A stretch of DNA of 64,000 bases from Chitinophagales bacterium (lineage in GTDB: Bacteria; Bacteroidota; Bacteroidia; Chitinophagales; Chitinophagaceae). A program made the translations under genes and the position numbers. Below the pieces are notes generated by a model, which saw only the letters and a list, made by a program, of their open reading frames with translations, was not told the DNA's origin and ran no database searches. Shown here one piece after another: positions 8,989 through 16,134 of the stretch. Each line of letters starts with the position of its first letter. Position 1 is the first letter of the stretch. The stretch is from NCBI GenBank assembly GCA_021323755.1, contig JAJPKJ010000009.1, forward strand, positions 62,001 to 126,000, read 5' to 3'.

Positions 8989-10698
8989 TTATTCGCTTTT
9001 GCTTTTCAATGTTGACCTAGGAAGATCGTCTTTCTTTTTTGGTTCATTGCTTAATGTATAGGCAAGCTTTACGGCGCCGTATGCATTAATGATGCCACCC
9101 GATGAACTGAGATCAGAGAGATTAACCAATTCATCTTCACTTCCTGGTTTTTTTACTTTACTGGGAAGGGGTGTTGCTGATTTTTCAATACAATATTTTA
9201 CCTGCTGCACGGTAAGGTTGGGAAAATATTCCATGATCAACGCTGCGACTCCCGTGACAATTGGCGCTGACATGCTGGTGCCCTGGAGGTTCCCGTAATT
9301 GTTGCCTCCAGGCAGAGTGGAATAAATTTTTGTCCCGGGTGCAAAAACATCAACTTCTTTTTTTCCATAATTGGAAAAAGACGCGGTATAACTTTTAAAT
9401 CCAGCCTCTGCTGCCGGGTCACTACTTGCCCCAACGGTTATCCAGTTACCCGCTCTTTGTTTTGAATCTTTAAAAACAGGGGTTGGAAAATTGTCAACAG
9501 AATCCACATTTTCTGCATCATTGCCGGCGGCATGAATTAATAATACCCCTTTTTTCTCCGCATATTTCACGGCATCATCAACCCATTGTTTGTCCGGAGA
9601 AAGATCTTTGCCAAAACTCATGTTCACCACTTTTGCGCCGTTATCAACCGCATACCTGATCGCTAACGCAATATCCTTATCGTGCTCATCACCGTTAGGC
9701 AATGCGCGGATCATCATGATTTTCACATTATCGGCAATGCCGTCAATTCCTTTTCCGTTATTTCTTTCTGCCCCGATGATTCCCGAAACATGCGTACCAT
9801 GCATCGGATCGCCTGCCATTACATTGTTATTTCCATAATAACGGTCATCAATATTTGTTTCATCATCCTGAACTATTTTTTTGCGAATATCTTCCGGCGC
9901 TTTTTCCCTTGCTTCGGATTTCTTTTCCTGCATATCGACATATTCATTAAAGTCGTTCAAAAATGCTTTATTGGTTACGTCCATGATTTTATTTTCACGA
10001 AAAGAGAACATCATCACTTCCTTTGCTCTTCTCGTCTCTGTCGATTTCACAGAAAAAGTATCCAACTCATTGCCGGTATATTCTCTTTTGCCCATCGCAT
10101 TTTGCAAAACGCTATCGCTGATGATTGATGCTTTCAATACCCTTTTTAATAGAACAAGATCAATTGCATTATCACTGCCATCACCCATCACTCTTTTTTT
10201 TGCCTTGGTCCACATCTTATAATCTTCGAGATCATCACCGGTCAGTTTTTTAGGATCGAAGTCAGCAGCTTCAAATCTTTTTTTGAATTTGTAATAAACT
10301 CGTGGGTCTTCACCGGAATCATCATTAACATTTTCTCCATTTTTTCCGCCAAGAAAATTCCACCCATGCACATCATCCACATAACCATTATGATCGTCAT
10401 CAATGCCATTCCCAGGAATTTCTTTTGGATTGGTCCATAAGATATCTTTAAGATCTTCATGTAAGGTATCAACACCGGAATCGATCACTGCAACCAGGAC
10501 ATTTTTACTTTTTAGATTCTTTGAATGCAGAAATTCGTAAGCTTTGTTCAAACTGATCCCGTAAAAACCATCCTGCTGCTTATCCAATAAATACCAATTA
10601 TTTGGCAGTTCTTGTTTTGCTGAAGTTCCCTGTGCAAAAATGGACGGACTAAGGGCAAGCATGAATATCACCAACAACACCAATTTCGAAATGCGCAT
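8989..10698 (-). CDS. Secreted S8 (subtilisin-like) serine peptidase with a large insertion
   Basis: 569 residues. A signal peptide ends near IFAQG. The catalytic triad is Asp73 (VAVIDSGVDTLHEDL), His300 (DPMHGTHVSGIIGAE) and Ser475 (QGTSMSAPIVTG); the oxyanion Asn lies in HAAGNDAEN. Asp and His are about 227 residues apart, against about 32 in subtilisin. The extra ~190 residues are charged and Lys/Glu/Asp-rich, beginning after an NGIDDDHNGYVDD stretch that resembles a calcium loop. No Por-type C-terminal sorting domain is seen, so it is probably periplasmic or secreted by another route. Confidence 0.92.
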   Translation of the reverse strand: MRISKLVLLVIFMLALSPSIFAQGTSAKQELPNNWYLLDKQQDGFYGISLNKAYEFLHSKNLKSKNVLVAVIDSGVDTLHEDLKDILWTNPKEIPGNGIDDDHNGYVDDVHGWNFLGGKNGENVNDDSGEDPRVYYKFKKRFEAADFDPKKLTGDDLEDYKMWTKAKKRVMGDGSDNAIDLVLLKRVLKASIISDSVLQNAMGKREYTGNELDTFSVKSTETRRAKEVMMFSFRENKIMDVTNKAFLNDFNEYVDMQEKKSEAREKAPEDIRKKIVQDDETNIDDRYYGNNNVMAGDPMHGTHVSGIIGAERNNGKGIDGIADNVKIMMIRALPNGDEHDKDIALAIRYAVDNGAKVVNMSFGKDLSPDKQWVDDAVKYAEKKGVLLIHAAGNDAENVDSVDNFPTPVFKDSKQRAGNWITVGASSDPAAEAGFKSYTASFSNYGKKEVDVFAPGTKIYSTLPGGNNYGNLQGTSMSAPIVTGVAALIMEYFPNLTVQQVKYCIEKSATPLPSKVKKPGSEDELVNLSDLSSSGGIINAYGAVKLAYTLSNEPKKKDDLPRSTLKSKSE

Positions 10699-10760
10699 CG
10701 CTTTTGTTTTTTGTTAGAAATTTTTATTTAGTAGAAAAATCAATTAGCGAAAATAATTAA

Positions 10761-10800
10761 ACAAAAACCATCCCTGCAGGATATTTTACATGGATGGTTT
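10761..10800 (-). terminator. Terminator of the OmpA/TSP3 gene
   Basis: AAACCATCC (10765-10773) pairs with GGATGGTTT (10792-10800). On the minus strand the stem is followed by a TTTTTGTTT tract. It lies about 36 bases after the stop of the OmpA gene. Confidence 0.6.
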
Positions 10801-10835
10801 AATGAAGTTGTTAAAATTATTTTGTGGAATTATTC

Positions 10836-12284
10836 CTAATGGTTCGAAACTCTCATTTCAACTCTTCTGTTCATTGATTTTCCTATGGCAGTATTATTAT
10901 CTGCAACGGGATGTGCTGCGCCAAATCCGGTCGCTGTGATATTTCTTTCGTTCACTCCTTTGTTAATAAGATAATTTTTTACAGCGTCTGCTCTCATCTG
11001 CGATAATGTAAGGTTATGCTCATCCGTTCCCACGTTATCCGTGTGCCCTTCAATCATCAAATGCAACTCTTTATGTGCTATCAGCATTTTCGCGAGGTCA
11101 TCCAGTGCTGCGTAAGAGGTTGGAGATAATTTATCGCTGGCGGTCGCAAACAAAATGTTTTTGGCTGTATAATTCACTTTTTCTTTGATCTCTTTTTTAA
11201 TTTCCGGACATCCGTTATTGGCAGCAGTTCCCGGAACATCCGGGCATTTATCTTCTTCATCATTGATACCGTCCCCGTCTCTGTCGGGAATTGGGCAGCC
11301 ATGATATTTTGCAACACCAGGAACAGTTTTGCAAGAATCATGTTCATCATCAATGCCATCATGATCGGTATCCGGAACGGGACAACCATGGTATTTTGCC
11401 AAGCCCGGAATGGTCTTGCAAGAGTCGTGTTCATCATCGATACCATCGTGATCTGTATCCGGAACAGGGCAACCATTATATTTTTTCAATCCGGGTATAG
11501 TTGGGCAAAGGTCCTGGTCATCCGGCACTCCGTCTTTATCAGTGTCTTTCACGATCGGCTTTTGCGGAATGGGTGATGAGGTTTTCGCAAGCCATATGCC
11601 TAATGTAACACCCATAACCTGATGGTGAAAGGTTCCCGTATAAGGCGCCGTATAAAAATTACTTAATCCCCTGCTTATATAGCCACTCAGCGTTACGCTT
11701 CCAAATTCAAAACCAGCTTTTGCATTCACGCCAAAATCAAATGTCTTGTATTTATTTGTCGCATTACCTACATCCAGTTTAGTGGTTTGAGTTGAAAATG
11801 AATTCACGGTATCCTGCGCTGTAAGCATTTGATTTGTCAATGATCCGTTGTATATAAAAGAAAAATACGGACCTGCACCGATAAAGAAATTATTTTTATG
11901 ATTTGCGCTAAGCGGGATTTTGTAAAGGAGATAAAAAGGAATTTCAATATAACCGATACTCAGTGTGCTTTTTGAATAAACCGTATCAAAGGAAACATTG
12001 CCAACTGTATCATTATTCTTTAAGTACTGACGGCCTTTTGATGTATAATTGATCGCCGGTTGAAAAAATAATCTTCTGCTTAAAGGGATTTCCAAAATAA
12101 TACCTGCGTGTATGGCGGTCCGGGATGAATAAAAAGGTTTGTATGCAGTATCCCATCCGGGCAGATTATTATTTTCAATGACACTTGCAGAATGAAAACC
12201 TATTTCCGCACCTAATTTGATTTGGGCATTTAGTTTAAGAAATCCGGAAATGAAAAGAAGTATCAGCAGTAAATTTTTTCTCAT
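10836..12284 (-). CDS. OmpA-family outer-membrane protein with thrombospondin type-3 repeats
   Basis: 482 residues. A signal peptide ends at LNA-QIKLGAEIGF. An eight-strand-like barrel (about 21-235) resembles PorT/OMP_b-brl domains. Four 29-residue calcium-binding type-3 repeats (247-362, DxDxDGxxDxxDxC) follow, then a C-terminal OmpA domain (about 370-482) with LMIEGHTDNVGTDEHN, LSQMRADAV and MNRRVEMRV. The conserved Asp and Arg for diaminopimelate contact are present, so it should tether the outer membrane to peptidoglycan. It is monocistronic, with terminators on both sides of neighbouring genes. Confidence 0.92.
   Translation of the reverse strand: MRKNLLLILLFISGFLKLNAQIKLGAEIGFHSASVIENNNLPGWDTAYKPFYSSRTAIHAGIILEIPLSRRLFFQPAINYTSKGRQYLKNNDTVGNVSFDTVYSKSTLSIGYIEIPFYLLYKIPLSANHKNNFFIGAGPYFSFIYNGSLTNQMLTAQDTVNSFSTQTTKLDVGNATNKYKTFDFGVNAKAGFEFGSVTLSGYISRGLSNFYTAPYTGTFHHQVMGVTLGIWLAKTSSPIPQKPIVKDTDKDGVPDDQDLCPTIPGLKKYNGCPVPDTDHDGIDDEHDSCKTIPGLAKYHGCPVPDTDHDGIDDEHDSCKTVPGVAKYHGCPIPDRDGDGINDEEDKCPDVPGTAANNGCPEIKKEIKEKVNYTAKNILFATASDKLSPTSYAALDDLAKMLIAHKELHLMIEGHTDNVGTDEHNLTLSQMRADAVKNYLINKGVNERNITATGFGAAHPVADNNTAIGKSMNRRVEMRVSNH
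11199..11546 (-). repeat. Four tandem 87-bp repeats encoding thrombospondin type-3 units
   Basis: The repeats encode four consecutive 29-residue units ending in GCP(V/I)P. Units 2 and 3 are almost identical (DTDHDGIDDEHDSCKT), which suggests recent duplication. The Asp-rich pattern is a calcium-binding spacer between barrel and OmpA domain. Confidence 0.9.
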
Positions 12285-12410
12285 AATTTGGCTGTTTTCA
12301 TAGAATCTCTTCCTGAATGATTATGGTATATAACGTTAGAAAACAGCTATTATTTTGGGTCGAATTAGTTAATTCAACTCAACATTATTGAAAAATCAGG
12401 TTTGAAAGAA

Positions 12411-13934
12411 TCAAAGATCGAACTTGATTCCCTGGGCTAAGGGCAAATTTGTAGAATAATTGATTGTATTTGTTTGTCTGCGCATATAGGCTTTCCATGC
12501 ATCGCTGCCACTTTCACGACCCCCACCTGTTTCTTTTTCACCTCCAAAAGCGCCGCCAATTTCAGCCCCGGAAGTGCCGATGTTTACGTTTGCAATTCCA
12601 CAATCGCTGCCAGCCTGTGAAAGAAATTTTTCAGCCTCACGCAAGTTGAGTGTCATAATAGATGAAGACAAACCTTGAGGGACATTATTTTGAATGGTAA
12701 TTGCTTCATCGATGGTTTTGTATTTCAACAAATATAGGATCGGGGCAAAAGTCTCGTGCTGAACAATTTTGAATTCAGGTTTGGCTTCAGCAATACAGGG
12801 CCTGACATAGCAACCACTTTCATAACCATCGCCCTGCAAGACGCCGCCTTCAACAATAAAATTTCCACCTTCTTTTTTGCAAGCCTCAATCGAATTAAGA
12901 TAAAGCTGCACCGCATCTCTGTCAATTAAAGGACCAACATGGTTCTTTTCTTGCAACGGATCCCCGATTCTTAATTGTTTATAGGCTGCAATTAATTTTT
13001 CTTTTATTTTTTCATAAATACTTTCATGAATGATCAATCTGCGTGTTGTTGTGCAGCGTTGTCCGGCTGTTCCCACAGCGCCGAATATCGAACCACGAAC
13101 GGCAATGTCCAGATCTGCATGTTCAGAAATAATTATCGCATTATTACCGCCGAGCTCCAATAAGGATCTTCCCAAACGCGCACCAACAGCAGTTCCAACA
13201 GCTTTGCCCATTCGCGTTGATCCGGTTGCGGAGACCAATGGAATCCGCACATCCTTGGCCATCCATTCGCCAACTTCTCTGTTGCCGACTATTAATCCGC
13301 TGACCCCTTCCGGAACATTATTGTTTTCAAAAACTTCTGCAACAATTTGCTGGCAGGCAACTCCGCATAAGGGCGTTTTTTCAGACGGCTTCCAAACACA
13401 TACATCACCGCAGACCCAGGCCAACATGCTATTCCAGCTCCATACTGCAACGGGGAAATTAAAAGCGGAAATAATTCCAACAATTCCCAATGGGTGCCAC
13501 TGTTCGTACATGCGGTGTGCAGAGCGCTCACTGTGCATGGTCAATCCATGCAGTTGTCTGGATAAACCGACTGCCAGATCGCAGATATCTATCATTTCCT
13601 GAACTTCGCCATAACCTTCCTGCAAACTTTTTCCCATTTCATAAGAGACCAGTCTGCCAAGAGACTCCTTGTTTTTTCTTAATGCTTCTCCTATTTGACG
13701 AACGACTTCACCACGTTTTGGCGCCGGCCACAATCGCCATTCAACAAAAGCTGACTGTGCTTTTGCAATTACGGTCTCATAATCCTGCTTTGAAGTGGTG
13801 CCAACGGACCCGATGAGTTTCCCATCAACAGGAGAGAAGGACCCGATCACTGATGAGGAAGAATCCATCCAACTTTTTCCTGTTGAAGTTCCAGGATTGG
13901 TTTCGCTTATTTTTAGTTGTTTGAGTATATCCAT
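12411..13934 (-). CDS. amaB: ALDH7-type aldehyde dehydrogenase (alpha-aminoadipic semialdehyde dehydrogenase-like)
   Basis: 507 residues from the ATG at 13934 (MDILKQLKISETNPGTSTG). Catalytic Glu260 lies in LLELGGNNAIII and Cys294 in GTAGQRCTTTRRLIIHE; NAD contacts lie in ISAFNFPVAVWSWN and SATGSTRMG. The GNNAI and GQRCTTTRR patterns are those of the ALDH7/antiquitin group, which oxidises L-2-aminoadipate 6-semialdehyde in lysine breakdown. That substrate is inferred from family membership. An upstream in-frame extension to 13970 merely reads through a hairpin and a T9 tract, so it is not counted as protein. The leader is unusual (see the hairpin at 13935-13967). Confidence 0.88.
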   Translation of the reverse strand: MDILKQLKISETNPGTSTGKSWMDSSSSVIGSFSPVDGKLIGSVGTTSKQDYETVIAKAQSAFVEWRLWPAPKRGEVVRQIGEALRKNKESLGRLVSYEMGKSLQEGYGEVQEMIDICDLAVGLSRQLHGLTMHSERSAHRMYEQWHPLGIVGIISAFNFPVAVWSWNSMLAWVCGDVCVWKPSEKTPLCGVACQQIVAEVFENNNVPEGVSGLIVGNREVGEWMAKDVRIPLVSATGSTRMGKAVGTAVGARLGRSLLELGGNNAIIISEHADLDIAVRGSIFGAVGTAGQRCTTTRRLIIHESIYEKIKEKLIAAYKQLRIGDPLQEKNHVGPLIDRDAVQLYLNSIEACKKEGGNFIVEGGVLQGDGYESGCYVRPCIAEAKPEFKIVQHETFAPILYLLKYKTIDEAITIQNNVPQGLSSSIMTLNLREAEKFLSQAGSDCGIANVNIGTSGAEIGGAFGGEKETGGGRESGSDAWKAYMRRQTNTINYSTNLPLAQGIKFDL

Positions 13935-13967
13935 AAAAAAAAACTTGCGGTTTAAAAAAACCGCAAG
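13935..13967 (-). promoter_or_regulatory. Terminator-like hairpin directly upstream of the ALDH7 start codon
   Basis: On the minus strand a perfect 10-bp stem (CTTGCGGTTT/AAACCGCAAG, 13944-13953 with 13958-13967) with a 4-base loop is followed by nine T residues (13935-13943) and then immediately by ATG. This is the layout of an intrinsic terminator or attenuator in the 5' leader. Next to it, GTTAGGAAATTAA (13971-13983) and TTAATTCCTAAC (13994-14005) form a second inverted repeat with a one-base bulge that could compete or stack with the first. Function is inferred from structure only. Confidence 0.6.
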
Positions 13968-14161
13968 CAAGTTAGGAAATTAACTGCTAACCTTAATTCC
14001 TAACCTAAACTTAAAATCTACTATGAAAAAAGCGTACTAATTGTACGAAAAAAACACCTTATCTGTTGCCCGTTGAACAAATCCAGGTTAAAGATATTTA
14101 CATGTCATTTATACACGAATTAATTTAGGCGAATAAGAAAAAAATGTCGGAGTATATCAGA

Positions 14162-14860
14162 TTAGTTCATTTTCTTGTCCATTTCCGCAAAGAAACTTTC
14201 ACTATAGCTGATGCCGATCGGGATTTCCTTATCAGCGATTTTGATCTTGCTCTTGCTTACATTAACGATCTTACTTATCGGAACAATATAGGAGCGATGT
14301 ACCCGAATGAATTCTTTCGGAGGTAGTTTTTGGGTGATGGTTTTAAGGGTCATTAAGGTGAGCACCGACTTTTGCTGTAAATAGATTTTTATATAATCAT
14401 CCAGACCTTCGATATACAAAATATCTTTTAAATTTATTTTCACCATTTGATAATCTGATTTTACAAAAATGTAACCTTCCGCCAATTCCTGGCTGTTTGC
14501 ATAATCAAGATATTCTTTGGCTTTATAAACTGATTTCAAAAAGCGATCATACTCGATAGGCTTTAATAAATAATCTATCGCATCAACGGTAAATCCTTCA
14601 ACTGCATATTCACTGAACGCAGTTGTAAAAATAACGGCTGTTGTTTTCTTATTAATGAGTTTGGAGAATTCAATTCCATTGATGTCGGGCATTTGAATAT
14701 CGAGAAAAACCAAATCAACCGGACTTGTATCCAATAATTTTTTTGCTTCGAATGCATCGGTGAAAGTGCCCTTCAATTCAAGAAAATATATTTTCGCAAT
14801 ATATTTTTTTATTAGTTCCAATGCGAGGGGTTCGTCGTCGATGGCTATACAGGTGATCAT
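14162..14860 (-). CDS. LytTR-family response regulator
   Basis: 232 residues. A CheY-like receiver (1-120) has the acidic pair Asp8/Asp9, phospho-acceptor Asp54 in VFLDIQMPDING, a Thr in FTTAF and Lys in LLKPIEYDRF. A LytTR DNA-binding domain (about 130-230) contains DILYIEGLDDYIKIYL and EFIRVHRSYIVPISKI. Its start overlaps the stop of the upstream histidine kinase by four bases (ATGA), so the two are translationally coupled. Targets are unknown. It is the first of two such pairs in the window. Confidence 0.93.
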   Translation of the reverse strand: MITCIAIDDEPLALELIKKYIAKIYFLELKGTFTDAFEAKKLLDTSPVDLVFLDIQMPDINGIEFSKLINKKTTAVIFTTAFSEYAVEGFTVDAIDYLLKPIEYDRFLKSVYKAKEYLDYANSQELAEGYIFVKSDYQMVKINLKDILYIEGLDDYIKIYLQQKSVLTLMTLKTITQKLPPKEFIRVHRSYIVPISKIVNVSKSKIKIADKEIPIGISYSESFFAEMDKKMN

Positions 14861-15918
14861 TGTAAATGGATATTTAATTTAACGGTAAAATCGTTCTCGG
14901 CGTTTTTGATATCAAGTGCATAATGGTCGTGATACAATAATTCAAGCCTTCTGCGACTATTATTAATGCCGATGCCTGTGTTGTCTGCGGGCTTCAATAT
15001 AGAACTGTTATGCTTATTATTTTTTACAAAGAAGAAGAACTCATTTGTTGATACATCTAATTTGATAATGATGGGAGAGACTTCTCTCGTGCTTATTCCG
15101 TATTTAAAGGCATTTTCAACAAAAGGCAAAAGTAATAAAGGAGAAATTTTTTTACCAAAGGGATCGCCGATTACGGAAAAGTCAACCGTCGATTTATCCG
15201 TTAATCTTAATTTTTGCAGTTCAATATAGTGAGTGATGAACTGGATTTCCTTTTCAACCGGAACGGCGTCGTTTTTTGCTTCTGTCAAAACATAACGCAT
15301 AATACTTGAAAGTTTCATTACCGCTTCTGCTGTATGTCTGGAACCGTCCGCTGCCAGCGAATAAATATTATTGAGCGTGTTGAATAAAAAATGCGGATTG
15401 ATCTGTGATTTAAGAAAAGATAATTCTGTATTTAATTTTTCATTCTCAATTTCTTTATTTCTTCTTTCTGTTTCAAACCATTGTGTGATCACCCGTAATC
15501 CTGTACTAATGGCAAAGACCATGGAAAAAATAGCGATGGATCCTGGTGAAAGGAGGGGTGGAAGAAGATTTCGCGGGCGAAGGGAGCGTCTCAAAATTGG
15601 CGGAAGTATTTGCAATGTGTCGCTGAGATAATGATACAATCGCGGGAATAAACCGAAGAAAAGAAAGAAAGCGATACTAATCAAAATATACGGAAGGACT
15701 TTTTTTCGGGTGAGTAATTTTGGAATAAGAAAATAAAAATTGAAGTAATAAAACCCGATATAAAAGCAATTGATCAAAACGAAATAAAAAGAAAAACTTT
15801 GTTCGGGAATAAATGCACCATCTTTTGGTCTTGGTAAAAAGGCGAATGGCAGCAGTAAAAAACATCCCCATGCTGCGATGTGAATAATGATCTGTAAAAT
15901 GAATTTATTTGATTTCAT
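14857..15918 (-). CDS. LytS-type sensor histidine kinase (His_kinase family)
   Basis: 353 residues. Four membrane segments lie in the first ~145 residues (IIIHIAAWGCFLLLPFAF; FYFVLINCFYIGFYYFNFYF; PYILISIAFFLFFGL; IAIFSMVFAISTGLRV). The cytoplasmic kinase has phospho-acceptor His176 in LKSQINPHFLFNTLNN and a HATPase domain with PLLLLPFVENAFKYG and GIGINNSRRRLELLY. It has no extracellular sensor domain. It precedes the LytTR regulator with a 4-base overlap, so they are cognate partners. Confidence 0.92.
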   Translation of the reverse strand: MKSNKFILQIIIHIAAWGCFLLLPFAFLPRPKDGAFIPEQSFSFYFVLINCFYIGFYYFNFYFLIPKLLTRKKVLPYILISIAFFLFFGLFPRLYHYLSDTLQILPPILRRSLRPRNLLPPLLSPGSIAIFSMVFAISTGLRVITQWFETERRNKEIENEKLNTELSFLKSQINPHFLFNTLNNIYSLAADGSRHTAEAVMKLSSIMRYVLTEAKNDAVPVEKEIQFITHYIELQKLRLTDKSTVDFSVIGDPFGKKISPLLLLPFVENAFKYGISTREVSPIIIKLDVSTNEFFFFVKNNKHNSSILKPADNTGIGINNSRRRLELLYHDHYALDIKNAENDFTVKLNIHLQ

Positions 15919-15947
15919 AAAATAATTCGCCGGTTATCAAATCACAG

Positions 15948-15976
15948 GAAATGTAATGAAATAATATTACATCAAA
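15948..15976 (-). promoter_or_regulatory. Putative promoter of the first histidine kinase/LytTR operon
   Basis: On the minus strand TTTG (complement of 15973-15976) is followed after 17 bases by TACATTTC (complement of 15948-15955), a 7/8 match to TAnnTTTG, about 30 bases before the kinase start. Confidence 0.3.
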
Positions 15977-16083
15977 ACTATTGTACTTTCAAAAATGGCA
16001 AAGTTAAAACGGATAGGAACATTCGTTTTTATTATGGAATTAGATGAATTCGGTTTTATAATCGGTGAATTCAATTTTTTAAT

Positions 16084-16117
16084 AAAAAAAGCCGAGGCAA
16101 AATGCTTCGGCTTTTGA
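16084..16117 (-). terminator. Terminator after the TonB-dependent receptor gene
   Basis: AGCCGAGGC and GCTTCGGCT (about 16090-16112) form a 9-bp stem with one mismatch/wobble over a 5-base loop. On the minus strand it is followed by TTTTTT. It lies just beyond the receptor stop codon. Confidence 0.65.
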
Positions 16118-16134
16118 TTATTGATTATAAGAGT

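Noticed and set aside
13934-13970. N-terminal extension of the ALDH7 protein (MLAVFLNRKFFF)
   Set aside because: It is only the hairpin and T-run translated from a TTG; the family motifs begin after the ATG at 13934.
14023-14040. Five-codon plus-strand ORF ATG AAA AAA GCG TAC TAA as a possible leader peptide
   Set aside because: There is no plus-strand gene downstream; the adjacent genes read the other way.
16043-16072. Direct repeat of GAATTCGG/TGAATTC between the first kinase gene and the TonB receptor gene
   Set aside because: The copies are short and AT-rich, and no recognisable operator or attachment site is implied.
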